A DNA stretch of 64,000 nucleotides from Heliopora coerulea (taxonomy: Eukaryota > Cnidaria > Anthozoa > Scleralcyonacea > Helioporidae). Position 1 is the stretch's first letter, and every line of letters begins with the position of its first letter. The translations under genes and the position numbers were made by a program. Under the pieces are notes generated by a model. The model was not told where the DNA came from, did not search any database, and was given only the letters and a program-made list of their open reading frames with translations. Where the stretch lies: contig JASJOG010000056.1 in assembly GCA_030142905.1 (NCBI GenBank), positions 479,501 to 543,500 on the forward strand, given 5' to 3'. This document shows positions 1 through 11,875 of this stretch, piece after piece.

Positions 1-90
1 GTTACTTTTTAGCTTTAATTTTACTTTTAATTTTAGTGTCATATTTAGGGACAAATTAAATTTTTTAAGGCTCTAAAACTTTTTTTCCTT

Positions 91-386
91 CCATGTTTTT
101 CGCTTATAATTGACGATTTAGAGTAATGGACGTACAAGAAGTGTACATACATGAACAATAACTGCGAGAAATTTCTGTCGCGTTTAATTTGGACCATTTT
201 ATTTACAAAAAATAAAATGATCCAAAAAATTTCGGATGGCTAAAATTTTCGGACCATGTTATTTCCTGGCAAATTTTTGTCAGAAATTAAACGCGACTGA
301 CATTTCTCGCAGTCAATGTTCATGTAAGTACACTTCATACAGGTCCATTACTCTGATAAATCTTCTATTATAAGTGGAAAACATAG
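91..386. repeat. Foldback (inverted-repeat) element
   Basis: Two arms of about 100 bp, 91-190 and 281-386, are reverse complements of each other with scattered mismatches. They enclose an AT-rich centre that also pairs partly with itself. There is no ORF. This is the structure of a foldback MITE. I could not recognise a target duplication, so the superfamily is unknown. Confidence 0.7.
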
Positions 387-1489
387 CTGGAAAAATGTAG
401 ACGTTTTGTACCACAAATGTTCAAGTTGGACACAACCTATACGGTCTTGTCATTTTAAGCTGTACAAGAAATAGGATACAGTTCTTCAAAGCGTCTCTTA
501 TAGTCAGATATTGACTTTTCCCTCATTTTTACCTGCATCTGAAAAAAATCAAAGTATTCAATAGATGGTTTGCACATGACAGCATGACAGCCATGTTGGT
601 GGAAATAGTGACCTTAATCAAAGCCTGGTTTCTATATAATCTCCAGGATCATCTGAATTGCTCCAAATTTGCACACACAATCAAGACCAATATATGGAAG
701 TTTTCTGGGGTGATCAAAACAAACACAATCACCAGGATCACCAGCAGTTCTATCAAGATGATTGGTACAATTGTGAATGATTGCAAGTCATCAGATGGAA
801 ACAACAGTCAGGTAATTAACCATCCAGACAATCAAAATCCATCTCAGAATCCCATCATTTGCATTTCATGGCTCATTAGTTTTATTTAGTTCTGTTCTGT
901 TGCTGTGAAAATACTACATTAAATTGCTAGGATGAAGGAAAGTATATACTGTACTAGAAATAAAACATGTAAAAAATAAAGTTTTTGATCAAAACTGTTG
1001 TGTTAATTATCGAAACATTATCTAATGCCAGCTTACATAACAGATGTTTTTAATCCTGAGAATCAATTAAAACTGGCTTAGATTAGTTGGCAGGCCTGCC
1101 TCCAGTTTTTGTCTTCACAACCCATTTCTCTTTAATATTGAAGTTACTAAGATTGATTAAGATTGAAATCACTATTTACGAATTTATGTCCTCATAACCT
1201 TAATAAAGCCTATAGCTTTGAGTTGAACTGATTAGAGGGCAAAAGTCATTCTTGGAAAAGTTTGATTCTGACATTTATTACCTATTAATAGTAGTTTTTA
1301 ATTTTTAGTGCAGAAAGGGGGGTTTTGTGTGTTTTTTTTAAGTTCATTCCCAATTTCTTTTCAAGATATTGCTCTAAAAGTATACAGGGTTGGTAGAATA
1401 AACCAAGGATCAGTTGGGTAACTGCACCCACATTTATTCCTTTTTTAATTGGCAATAAATGGGAGGGGGACCTTTAGACAACAATTTAA
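387..1489. other. Unassigned AT-rich stretch
   Basis: No convincing gene. A 101-codon open frame at 584-889 on + has no recognisable domain or splice context. On -, 1083-1127 could be a small terminal exon (15 codons including the stop, after an AG) of the gene starting at 2117. That is weak. Confidence 0.3.
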
Positions 1490-1675
1490 CCCTTGGCAAA
1501 CTGAGACATCTCTCCTTGACAAGTAAAATTATCTAGCATTAGCCAGAGTAAAATCAAAAACTCAGACCAAAAAGATTTAATTGAGGTATTCTTGGCCTTT
1601 TGTGGTCCGAGATGTCCCCCCTTGACAATTAAAATGGTCTGGCATTAGCCAGAGTAAAATCAAAATGTTGGGTAC
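1490..1675. repeat. Two copies of a dispersed hairpin module
   Basis: Two successive units share the order 'gaga(t/c)...cttgacaa(g)taaaat...gcattagccagagtaaaat'. The core 'ggcattagcc' can form a small hairpin. Related units are at 4960-5030 (inverted), 9775-9875 and 41770-42225, so this is a dispersed repeat and not a local accident. Confidence 0.6.
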
Positions 1676-1817
1676 AGTTAAGCAAGTTCGAGATTTTTCA
1701 TTATACCCACAAAAATAGGATGCAGCGTCAAAAATTTGATATTGAGGTCACCCAGACTTTGACCAAAATTGTGCTGTACATTAGGTACCGTTTATGTAAC
1801 AGTTTACTCACACACAC

Positions 1818-2117
1818 CTGCAAAATTGACAAAAGATTCTTTTCCTTTGTCTCGTCTTCATTGTTTACCGACGTAACCAAGTATTTCCAGCTGTGGCGAC
1901 ACTTGGAACTGCATGCACTACCAATGGTTGCGGCAGTAACTGGGCGACTTTGTGTGGTCGATCCTGATTTGGCTGATGATGAACTTCCAGACTGCCTACT
2001 GGCTTCTCTAGCGGTCCGTTGCCATGGTAAGTAGTCGCTTTGGGACGGGACTGCAACTCTTGGTTGTCGAGCAGATAAAAGTTTTTGATTGTTTATAGTG
2101 TTGCTCCTACTATCCAT
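1818..2117 (-). CDS. Putative first coding exon of an unknown gene, head-to-head with COX4
   Basis: An ATG at 2117 on - opens exactly 100 codons, ending in CAG at a GT-type donor (CAG|GTGTGT, donor at 1817-1816). The open frame runs on past this donor. The peptide is Ser/Arg/Thr-rich (a run of four serines at residues 45-48) and then has a more ordered segment with Cys, Trp and charged residues at 71-95. I recognise no family. Support comes from its position: the ATG is 268 bp from the COX4 ATG in divergent orientation, in a stretch with more CpG than the surrounding DNA. A possible last exon is 1083-1127 (-). It could also be a chance ORF. Confidence 0.35.
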
Positions 2118-2385
2118 AGGCTCTCAGATACTTGGAAGTATCCGAAACAGGTTCAGTAGGCCATAAAATCTCTACTACTTAAGGCGAATGACACAAACAG
2201 TGGAGTGAAGAAGAAGATGGACAGCTTTTTACAAAATTTTCCGTTCGGTTTAGTTTCGTAACATGTCGTATGACGACGCTGAACCGACAATTAAGGCCGC
2301 TCGGTTACTAAGCTCATAAGGGTTCATCCGCCATATTTGCAAAATTTTCGAAGTGTGAATTTAGTAACAACGTCGGGAAAGCATT
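2118..2385. promoter_or_regulatory. Putative bidirectional promoter between COX4 and the divergent ORF
   Basis: This 268 bp region separates two divergent start codons. It is visibly richer in CG dinucleotides than the AT-rich surroundings, and CpG-rich sequence continues into both flanking exons. There is no clear TATA box near the COX4 start, as is common for housekeeping genes of respiratory chain subunits. A CCAT motif near 2331 resembles a YY1-type site, but this is only a resemblance. Confidence 0.4.
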
Positions 2386-4094
2386 ATGGCCTCATTACGG
2401 CTCCTTCGTCGCACAAGTTTGTTATCAAAGTTTTGTCAACGAACCTTTGCAACAGAAGTTGCCGTTTCTCCAGCACCCAAATTCATGCATTACACCCCGA
2501 TAGAACTAGACAGACCTAACACCGCCGCTGAACTAGCGGAAAAAGCGAAAAAGCCATGGACGGATCTTAGCAAGGAGGACAAGATAGCCAGTAAGTTTAC
2601 AATAATATGAAAACCTGACGCTTTTGTTCCTTCTAGGGTTATAAATAGCTGAAGAAGTAAAAACTGACCGAGGAAGAACTAATTATACCGTACAGTTCCA
2701 GCTGAGAACAAATACTATAACATGAACGTATACGAAGTACCAGCCACTCTCGTAGCGACTTCATCCGTTTACGACAGCTGCCATTTCGGAACGACTGAAC
2801 TTTAGCGGGTGCAAATGCCGCCATCACTCGGTTGCTTGGAAGAGTTTAATTTTATTGACCTTAATTCTGATCCAAACCATAACCAAATCCTAATCCTAAA
2901 CGTCTGCGAAGCCAATGTTATTGACACTAATCGTCGCCTAAAACCCAAACCTTAAGCCTAAACTCTTCCGTCAGTGGCGGATTTTGCGTACGTCAAACCA
3001 GTCACACTACTGAGGTGAAAAATTGTCAGCACAAAAATTAAATTTGGTAGGATTGCGCGAAACTGCTCTTTTTTTACTACAATCGAAAAACCTTTACCAT
3101 CAGTGGGAGCGGAGACGAGATCCTGGGCATAAGATTTGGCTGGTTATGGGGGTTGTCACTTCACAGGCAAAAGCAGTCTCTTTTGTTGTTGTTTGACCGG
3201 TTTACCTCTTATTCCAACAGTCTCCTTGGCCAAGATTTTGTGTTTTCACTAGTTGATTGGTGCAATTGGATGGCTGGTCAATTTGACCAGTTTGACCAAT
3301 CTGCCTTGGAAATCAGGTATCTGATTGGCTAATATATCAATTTTCAAGACATGTAATTGGTCAGTGTAGCTTGACCGACTGGTCAACCTGAGTTGACTGG
3401 TGGAAGGTTTGTCTTTCATCCAGGTGCTGTGTGTTTTATCTTAAAGATACTCACTCTCACAACTACGTAATATCAACATTGAGTTCTAGTGTTTTCAAAT
3501 GCACAGCATCTGCATTTGAAAAAAACTAGGAGCTTCTACAGAAAAGCATGTATGATGATTTACTACATGAAATTAGCAGCCTTCAGGTGATGTCTGACAA
3601 GGCGTGTTGAACTGAATCAAAAGTGCATCAAAGTCCTCAAATAGAAATTTCAGTGTTGCAACATTTAATTCCTTGCATTCAAAGAGAGGAAAGTCATGTG
3701 TGCCTGTAAGGTAATTTGGTGAATTCTGCTTTAAATTTATTTATTGTATTATTGAGGTTGTCCAACTTCATTTCATAATCATTTTCATGCACATGCTAGT
3801 ATTCACATCATTTGTTTGTGAACATTAGATTCTTCACACTTTCCAGGCATGATCAGCCTTTTGTCAATTATTGAAATGATTAGTCAAAGATTCCCCAAAA
3901 GAAATTCCTTTATGTGCAACATTAAACTTTAGAGCTTCTATATTTTAAGTTTTTGGAAGCCTTATGACTTGTTTAGGTGTTTAGTGTGGTGTACTATGAA
4001 ACATGATCCTTTTAAGGACTTCTTACTGAGATATCTTGTAAGCTTAAGTTAATTTGGCTTGATAATGACATTCAACTATTGTCAAAATGTTGTT

Positions 4095-4135
<41 letters not shown>

Positions 4136-7100
4136 TTTTAGTGAAGTGAATATGTTTACACTGCATAAGTGTTTAACATTAGTTTACTTTGGGTTCACTT
4201 TTACAGCTACCTACAGTTTTATGATTTAAGAGTAGGTAATTGGACCAACACTAGTTTGTTGTGTTAGGAAGATTTTGCATGGAACTGGTCAACATTGGGG
4301 TAAAACACATGCACACATGTGAGCCAAGATGGTGGGATGCAATGTGTATAAGGCTGCCTGTCAAAATTGTGGACAAAAATGACAAAAATAACAAAATAAA
4401 GTTGTGGGAAGACTAATCTGAACCCCACCTCTTGAGATTGTGTCGAATTTTTGACTTACAGAAAGAATTGTATATCCACCACTGCCTATAGTATAATTTG
4501 ATAGTGGGTGCAGTTTCTCCTGGGCATGGAGAAACTGCATGGAGAAAAGTGGGCAGTGGGTAAGAATTTTAAAGATGCTTTTATGGATATTTATCCAAAC
4601 CCTACCCCTAAAAGTTTGCTAAAACTATTTATTTGCTAATCCAGATACAATACATAACCTCAAACACATCTATGGTATCTTGATGGTGTACAATTTATTG
4701 ATGGTGTCATTTGTACCTGCTAAACTGCAATCTAGCCACCATCCTTTAGACCTGGCACAATTGTCAATAAAGTCAATATCAGTAACAATCAATGTCAGTC
4801 AGTACAAATAGATGACAATTTAATGACAGGTGTTAAACAAACTGTGATGAGTGCCATTTTTATTTCTCATAATGGCATGGTTTTCTCAGTGTAGCAGGAT
4901 AGGACCTTCAGTCACCCACTTGCAGGTGGTAAGTTTAGGAGAAAAATTTTTTTTTAGGTATTTTACTCTGGCTAATGCCAGACAATTTTACCCATCAAAA
5001 GGATGAACCCAGCCCCTGAAGGTAAAGTTAACCAAGGCTATCTGCTTTTGTGCTGAGGTGTACCAGATAGACTATCTGGCATGATAGTAAATTATTTTGA
5101 CTGTCCAGCATCTGCCTAGCTGCATACTTAATTTTCATCTTTGACTCATTGCTTCCTTTTTGTACATTTTTATAGTGACTATAGTCTCATTAAACAAACA
5201 GTTAAAACTGTCATTATGTCACATATCATCATGACTGACAAATAATAGTGAAAATTTCACTTTGAGTAGCGTTTCCAAAAAGTTCCATTTCAATCTGTTG
5301 TTGGACAAGGAAATATGTACCAAAAAATGTTTGCAAATACAGTCAACTCCTGATAACTCAAACCCTCAGCAAAAATTGAAAAAGGTTCAAGTTGCCAAGA
5401 GTTCGAGTTATGGGGAGATGGCATTAAATGAGCAAAATTCTGGAAATAAAATATGTTTTGTCCTCATGCTTCATTACTATTCAAACAGAGTGCATTTTGG
5501 TCAGGTTTATTTAAGAGAAAGAGTACGAACCAAACGATGCTTAGAACTTGACACAAAGGACAAGTAGACACTTCAATATCAATGCGTGCCGTTCAGTTTG
5601 ATTCAAAGTTAATTAAATGTTCTGAATTATGTTTTGATGTCATTACACTTCATTGACAATAGAGGTTGGAGTTATCAAGGGAAAAATAAGGAAAATAACC
5701 TGAAGGGAAAACAATTTCACTTCAAGTTTGCAGGATGTTCAAGTTATTTAGGGTCCATGTACCATGTACCACATGTTGGGTAAAATCACAGTAAAGGTAT
5801 GAAGCAAATCCAGGGAAAGTTGATTTTGGTTTGAGTTAGCACAAGCTTTGAGTTATCAAGGGTTCAAGTTATCAGAAGTCAACTGCATGACAACTTATGG
5901 TGATATATCCTTGCTGATGGGAGTTATTGTAGCACGTACCTGTTCTATTTATTTTTGCATAAATGCCTGTCATTGATTACGCATTTTCAACTCTTCCACT
6001 ATACCATTTGTTCTCCACCAAATTTTCTCACACCCCCAAAGTGCTGAATTTGCTCTACTCAGTGACCCCCAATGCCAAGAAATGAAAGTCTAAAAAAGCG
6101 GCGGATTAAACAAGCATACTGTTCCCAGTTGGCTTAGTACATAGCTCAATTGGTAGAAAAGCGGTCTGGAAACCCGAAGGTGCGAATTCTAATCCCGCTC
6201 AGATCAACTATTCTAGTTGACTTTAGTAATGTTAGCTAATCGTGAAATTTGCTCCTCGTGAACCCTGAGATAATTCCAAAACTTTATGCAATGCCTATAA
6301 TTTTTTGTCATCCAAATTTTCACTTTTGAATTTTAGTATACCGTGCTTCCTTCCCCTATACAGTTGAGGAAATGACTCAAGAGGAACCTTATGGCAAAAA
6401 GGTTGTTGGTGGAGTATCAGTAATGTTGGCTCTTTCAATAGCTTTCTTTCTGTTTCTTAAAAAATATGGTGAGTGCAACAATTGCTGTATTATGTTTGAT
6501 CTCGCTAATTTATACAAATGCCGCCAAAGTTATCTGTACATCATTAATTTTGTCAGATTCCAATCAGTATATGAAATCGGCCTGATCTAAAATCGGATTG
6601 CAACCGATATCCAAAATTGATGTCTAAAATCGGGCTTGGTATTAGAAGAGGTCAATCAAATTACATCTAAACCTCTCTTTTGGCAGAACTCTATTTTGAG
6701 GGGGGCACCTTCTTTAAACGGGGTAAACAAACTTCGCCTCGAACTGGCGCGATGACGGTAGCAGGCTGTCCAGAATTGTCGTTACCCAAAATACATTCAT
6801 TAGTATGCTTGATATAAGTACTGTTATTTGAGTTTGATTTTTCCAATTGTGAAATAATAAATTGTCGCTTTTAGCTTGGTTATTAGACTACTTGACCAAA
6901 CTAGAGAACTGTTACAAATCCATTTATTAAGCTGCTGAACATTTCATAACATTAAACAAGACCTAAGCCTTAACCTTAATATTATGATTTTGTATTTTAA
7001 ACTCTTGTTGTCACCCATTGCTCCCATATGTCTGCGGTAACCCTTGCAGTAATGATGGCGTAAATGCGTTTACCTAAACACTGATCTGCGTTAACGAAAC

Positions 7101-7438
7101 TTCATTTATGCAAGCATGATTTGGCGGTAACGAAACTGCTTTACGGCCGTGTTTAATTTTCGAAAGCCTGGGTAGCCTCGGGTCCCATGCCCGCGCAGTC
7201 ATGGTCCTTCTGTCCTTGAAAGCACTCCGATAATTTGATGGCTCAAGTTATGGTCAAGGTTAGGGTTAGGATTTGATTTGATTCGAGTTTGAGCAACTAA
7301 TTCTTCCACTTCCACTTTATTTTCTTAAATACAGTTTCAGCAGAAAGCCCCAGAACTATAGACAAGGAGTGGGTGAAGGCAACCAGTGAAAAACTTAAGA
7401 AACAACGAGCTAATCCTATAACTGGAATCTGTTCTTAA
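2386..7438 (+). CDS. COX4: Cytochrome c oxidase subunit 4, three exons
   Basis: Nuclear subunit of mitochondrial complex IV in the inner membrane. Exons are 2386-2590, 6337-6468 and 7335-7438; all introns are GT-AG and phases agree, giving 146 residues. Residues 1-22 form an Arg/Ser/Leu-rich, acid-free mitochondrial presequence. The family signature follows: 'KKPWTDLSKEDKIAIYRASF' around residues 55-74, a Gly-Lys-Lys-Val-Val-Gly-Gly turn, and one transmembrane helix at about 92-109. 'TIDKEWVKATSEKLKKQRANP' spans a helix on the far side of the membrane (residues 120-140). The protein ends soon after 'NPITG', so it lacks the lysine/tryptophan-rich tail of vertebrate COX4 (about 169 residues). 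Intron 1 (3746 bp) carries several repeats. A polyadenylation signal lies 164 bp after the stop. Confidence 0.93.
4099..4131. repeat. (TA)n microsatellite
   Basis: About 16 uninterrupted TA units inside COX4 intron 1; likely length-polymorphic. Confidence 0.9.
4960..5030. repeat. Inverted copy of the 'gcattagcc' hairpin module
   Basis: Contains 'actctggctaatgccagac' followed by an AT-rich run, the reverse complement of the module at 1490-1675. It lies in COX4 intron 1. Confidence 0.5.
5340..5885. mobile_element. Pogo/Tigger-like MITE in COX4 intron 1
   Basis: Starts with CAGTCAACTCCTGATAACTC after a TA at 5338-5339. It ends at 5885 with the inverted counterpart (24 bp with few mismatches), followed by CA, probably a mutated TA. 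Length 546 bp. The short ORF inside has no transposase motif. Terminal CAGT with a TA target fits pogo/Tigger-type Tc1-mariner elements. Confidence 0.65.
6135..6209 (+). repeat. tRNA-derived SINE fragment
   Basis: Has an A-box-like 'tagctcaattgg' and a degraded B-box-like 'gcgaattctaatcc' at tRNA spacing. The tail 'atcaactattctagttgac' parallels the tail of the tRNA-like unit at 14436-14506, so both belong to one family. It is not a functional tRNA: the anticodon arm is broken. Confidence 0.55.
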
Positions 7439-7601
7439 TAAACAGGAAATGTGCGTTACACATTATCAATACCAAAACAGTCTCTGTTATTGATAATTCT
7501 TTAAACCTTTATCTGAAGATTCGAATTACGGAGACCTGTCACTTTTCTCTTAAGTTGTATACTTACTAAGAAACTGAGATGTCATGTTATTAATAAGTCG
7601 A

Positions 7602-7607
7602 AATAAA
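7602..7607 (+). terminator. COX4 polyadenylation signal
   Basis: AATAAA 164 bp downstream of the COX4 stop codon, followed by T-rich sequence. It is the first canonical signal in a sensible position. Confidence 0.7.
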
Positions 7608-8114
7608 ACTTCCTTTTGATGTTTTCGTCGTCATTGTTTCATATTTTTTTCATTTCAACCATTTTCATTGGCTGATATCTTAGAGAGTTTGAGCCCTGCA
7701 TGTACTCAATCCCGGATATACACAGACGTCACTAACAGCGTTTCCACGTTCTGTAGACAAAGTCTACTACAAATTCAACATCTGTCTGTTAAGTTCACCG
7801 CTGACACGCTGATTGGACATCCTGTGGTCCCACTAGGGGTTATTAAGTTATTTATCGTCTTCGCTTGCTTAAGAAATTCTATTGAAAGAATACTCTGCCT
7901 AAAATTTAATAACACCTGTTCATCAACGACTCAATATAACGTCGGTTGCTTAAAGTCTCTATTTTTAAACAACGATTGTCTAATTCCGTGGATTCTCCCC
8001 TGAACTTCTTAGACAACGTTAGATATGGTTTAATGAAATTTTAATTTAGGTAACATTACCATGTTTCGTTTTTATGAACTGTATTTAAACTGCATTTATT
8101 TTTCATAGCATATA

Positions 8115-9509
8115 CAGTGGGGGTCAAAAGTCTGAGTCCAGTTGTATTTTTTCCCTCAATGTATGATAAATCACGTTTCATGTGGAAAAAAATTCATTTA
8201 TTGATCTACACATGCGTATTTTTATCAGTAAATGCTTGCACTTGCCTTCCTTTTAATTTTTGAGTTATTTAACACATGCTGTAATTTATATAAAGTCTCT
8301 ATGATGTGTGGCTGGACCAAAGACGGCAAAAGGACTCAGTGAAGGAATAAGAGGTCAAATAATTGCACAGAGTAATGAAGGTTTTTCACAACGCAAAATT
8401 GCTGAAAAGATGGGGATTTCAAAGGGTGCCGTGCAGTGGACTTTGGAAAGGTTTCGAGGAACAAAATCCTATTCTACAAAACCAAGATCTGAGAGGCCAA
8501 GAGCTATCACTTTGAAGGAGGATCAGTACATTAAAACAACTTCCCTACGTAAGAGAACTGCAACGGCTGGTAACATTCAATTAATAGTTAATGAAACTCA
8601 AGAAAAAACAATAAGCAGATCAACAGTGAAAAGGAGACTAAATGCATGTGGTCTACATGGAAGAGTGGTTGTCTTAAAACCATTGCTAAGATCCCGAAAC
8701 AAACGGAAACAGTGGCTATGGGCCAGAAAATACAGGCGTTACACTAAAGAAGATTGGAAAAATGTTCTTTTCGCAGATGAATCAAAATTTGAAATATACG
8801 GAAATAACCGTTGCATTTATGTTAGACGTAGAAAGAATGAGAGATTTATAAATTCTTGCCTCAAGCCAACAGTGAAACATGGTGGTGGGAACATTCAGGT
8901 TTGTGGCTGCTTTAGTTATAATGGTGTTGGCGATCTTTAAAGAATTAAGAACACTCTTACAAAGCAAAAATATCACTCCATCCTTCAAAGACGAGCCATA
9001 CCATCTGGCTTAAAGTTGTGCGGAAGGGGTTTTGTGTTGCAACAAGATAATGATCCGAAACACACTTCTCACATATGTAAAAAATATTTAAGAAGGAAGG
9101 AAGAGAAAGATGATCTGGTCGTTATGGATTTTTCTCCTCAATCTCCGGATCTAAACCCTATTGAGAATTTATAGGAACATTTGAAATGAGAGAAAGTGAA
9201 ACATGATCCTACAAGTAAAGACAACCTATGGGATGTCCTTAATCAATGCTGGAATTATAACCTTAAACCAGCAGTACTCAGAAATCTTGTTGACTCTAAG
9301 CCAGGAAGAGTTGAAGCTGTTCTAAAAGCAAAAGGAGGTCACACAAAATATTAAAGTAATGTTTACTTGGTTAATACAATGTACTCAATTCTAATGTTGA
9401 CGTAAATGCTAAAGTTATGCACATATAGTGCTGTGTTGTGTGAAGATATATTGTATATCAATAAAAGACAAAAGCATATTGACTGGACTCAGACTTTTGA
9501 CCCCCACTG
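8115..9509 (+). mobile_element. Tc1-like DNA transposon, decayed
   Basis: Perfect terminal inverted repeats of at least 28 bp begin CAGTGGGGGTCAAAAGTCTG. The element is 1395 bp, flanked on both sides by TA (8113-8114, 9510-9511), the target duplication of Tc1/mariner elements. It holds one transposase pseudogene. The ends are identical while the coding region is broken; the copy could still be mobilised in trans if a related transposase exists. Confidence 0.92.
8308..9354 (+). pseudogene. Tc1 transposase pseudogene
   Basis: One reading frame runs the full length of a Tc1 transposase (about 348 codons). An N-terminal helix-turn-helix (residues about 10-55, 'QRKIAEKMGISKGAVQW') precedes a second DNA-binding helical region. 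The catalytic core follows: first Asp in 'LFADESKF', second in 'QQDNDPKHTS', and Glu in 'SPDLNPIENL', the DD34E triad. Stops interrupt it at 8938-8940 (TAA), at about 9172 (TAG, right after the Glu motif) and about 9187 (TGA). The expected ATG is missing; the frame opens at GTG. It cannot encode an active enzyme. Confidence 0.9.
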
Positions 9510-9774
9510 TATGTAGTATTTTTAAGTAACAAATCCCTAAAAAACTGCATTTTCACGAGAAACGTACTGCGACGAACAACATCTTGTAAACTCAATACTT
9601 GAGTTATAAGTCAAACCCAATATGCTACAAAGCTGTTATGTATATATGTACATACTGGAGACCATGAGATCATTGTTACAGACCAGGAGCTTATGATCAT
9701 TCCAAAATTACAAAACGAGCTTTACATGAATCTGAAGAGAAATTCGGAAGATGATCCTTTAGTAGAAAGTACTT

Positions 9775-9875
9775 TTTAACCCTTTCCTGTCCGAGACGTC
9801 TCCTCTTGACGAGTAAAATCGTTTGGCGTTAGGTAGAGTAAAATTATAAAGTCGGCTGCCTACCAGAAAGGGTTG
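9775..9875. repeat. Single copy of the dispersed hairpin module
   Basis: Contains 'gagacgtctcctcttgacga' and 'ggcgttaggtagagtaaaat', matching the order of motifs in the units at 1490-1675. Confidence 0.5.
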
Positions 9876-10559
9876 ATAAAGATTGGTCTTTACGGCTCTC
9901 CCATAGCTCTTTTCATTTTTTATCATATTACGATTTCTTTGATATGTAAATAACACACTTCATTTATGTCACATAACTGGGGCGCAACTAGAGTGGGGAG
10001 TCGGAGGAGGTGCGACCCCTGCGCATGCCCCTTGTGCGTGAGGTCTTTACATGTACCCTGTTAGCTTCAGTTTTGTACACTCACTTCCCAATGGAATATA
10101 TATCTACTGCTCTCGAAATGATGAAAAGCACCCCGACGGTTCCCTGATAGTACCCTCCGATCTCGAATTCCTGATTGCATCCTTGCATAGCGAAGGGATT
10201 CATTTACTTAGGGCCCATTTACTAATGACCCAATTTCAGCTGTCATATACGTTGCTCGTTCTGATGTATCCAATTAAGGTGATATGGTACTCTTAACATT
10301 TCAAAAAGTCGATTTTTTGGAATTATGAAATTTAACACTATTAAACATTAATTTTTCATTCCTCGTTGCTATTTTCTTGATTTCGACAACGCAAAAGGAT
10401 TAAATATTGAAAAGAAATTGCCCATCCTTTTAATTGTTCCTTAGCAACCGCCATAGCAACGAATTGTTATTGTCAAATTGTTATCAATGGACTGTTTCTG
10501 CAATGATTCTTAAGCAGCCCCCTCCCTCCTTATTGTAAGATTTAAATCCATTTTACTGT

Positions 10560-10870
10560 GTATTAACGTGAGGTGACCAGCGGTAGGCTGTGATTTTGGC
10601 GCGCATTGGATTGTTTTCTTTGCGATAGACGTTGGTATGCCGGTCAGTCGCAGGATTTGTGGCTGGTTCGTCAAGCATGAAATTCGGCTCCTCCATAACA
10701 GTCGCAGCTGGCCTAAGGGACATCTTGTAAAGTCCGAGGATGGCCGATCTGTCAGAAGCCTTTCAAAGAATCGAGAGGTGCCTTTATTCGTCGAGAATTT
10801 GCTCCCGAAGTGGGCGTTCTCGGCAGAGGCGCGACAGAGAGTCGTAATAGGTTTAGGGCTGTAGGTGTGT
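10560..10870 (+). other. GC-rich block, possible 5' exon of the Kolobok element
   Basis: Markedly richer in GC and CpG than its surroundings. Two overlapping frames are open: from ATG at 10637 (75 codons, Arg-rich) and a shorter Arg/Ser-rich frame from the ATG near 10739. I cannot choose between them and see no THAP Cys/His signature. Its place inside the TTAA-bounded element suggests transposon 5' sequence and not a host gene. Confidence 0.3.
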
Positions 10871-11132
10871 GAAAAAATTTTTTGAAAAATTTAGAGTGGC
10901 ATATCTTTTAGATATGTACGTAGGTCTCTCGCCTAGGATATGTTTGGCTTTGTGGTTTCCAGCCCGATATATTATATATAGTATAAGATATAGTATATGA
11001 AAAGGGGAATGTGGGTGCTGTTGAAGATATACAGAATTACCCATAATGCAATAGAGGCACAACATGGCTATAGCGTGATAAGGCTATGCCATCCATGTAC
11101 ACAAGGGCGTGTTATGCGTGATCACTGCACGC

Positions 11133-11731
11133 TGTTACATGTATGAGATATACTTGGCAGTATAGTAGATATTATATTTAGGATATATTGCTTTCGTGCA
11201 TGAGTAATTTGCTTTCGTGCATGAGTAAGGAAATAGCCCACAAGATAACGTAACGGACATCCTGTGCTGGAACAAGCTTTGACGCACCCTTTAACGTAAG
11301 AGAAATAAGTCATAATATAGTTTCTTCCCCTAACTAAACGTATAAAAGGCAGAGCACAACTCAGCAGTGCATGTATTATTCATAAGGCGTTAGCCTGAAT
11401 AACATCATTTCGAACCGAAGTCTTAAAAGAAATTATCAAAGTCAAGAACCAAACAAATCAACAGAACCGAAGAGACCGAACCAAAAAGTCAAAGTCGTAA
11501 AACAAATCAACAGAACCGAAATCCAAAGAGCGTAAGAAGTGGTCAGAGTTGTGCTCAGTCTCACGGCAGTATAATACATACTTCAAGGTTAGAAAATATA
11601 AAGACGCTAATCTTTAACAATTCAAATATAATAAAATAAATAGTTGAAAATATAGCTGGTTTTGTATTCTTTGTTGCGAGCAAATTGAACCAAAAGCAGC
11701 CACATAATTTAATAGGGACCGGCTCGTAACA
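11133..11731 (+). mobile_element. Candidate solo LTR
   Basis: A 599 bp block starting TGTTAC and ending GTAACA, the short inverted ends typical of retroviral-type LTRs. It contains a TATA box (TATAAAAGGC at 11341) and an AATAAA at 11635-11640, in LTR order. There are internal direct repeats of 20 bp (11188-11207 and 11209-11228). No primer-binding site follows, and flanking 5-mers (CACGC, ATGCT) do not match, so it is a decayed solo LTR or a chance likeness. It sits inside the Kolobok element. Confidence 0.45.
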
Positions 11732-11875
11732 ATGCTATCGTGCACACCTCCACAATAAGGAATCAGTGCGTTTGTTTACATGATTGTAAAGGGCGGGACG
11801 AAGGCTGAGAAATCGGTCTGTTCCGAAATTGACTGAGATGTCGGAGCGAGCTGAAAGTATAGTTGATGAGTAATC

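Noticed and set aside
584..889. 101-codon ORF on +
   Set aside because: Contains repeated 'atca/caat' wording, no domain; not supported.
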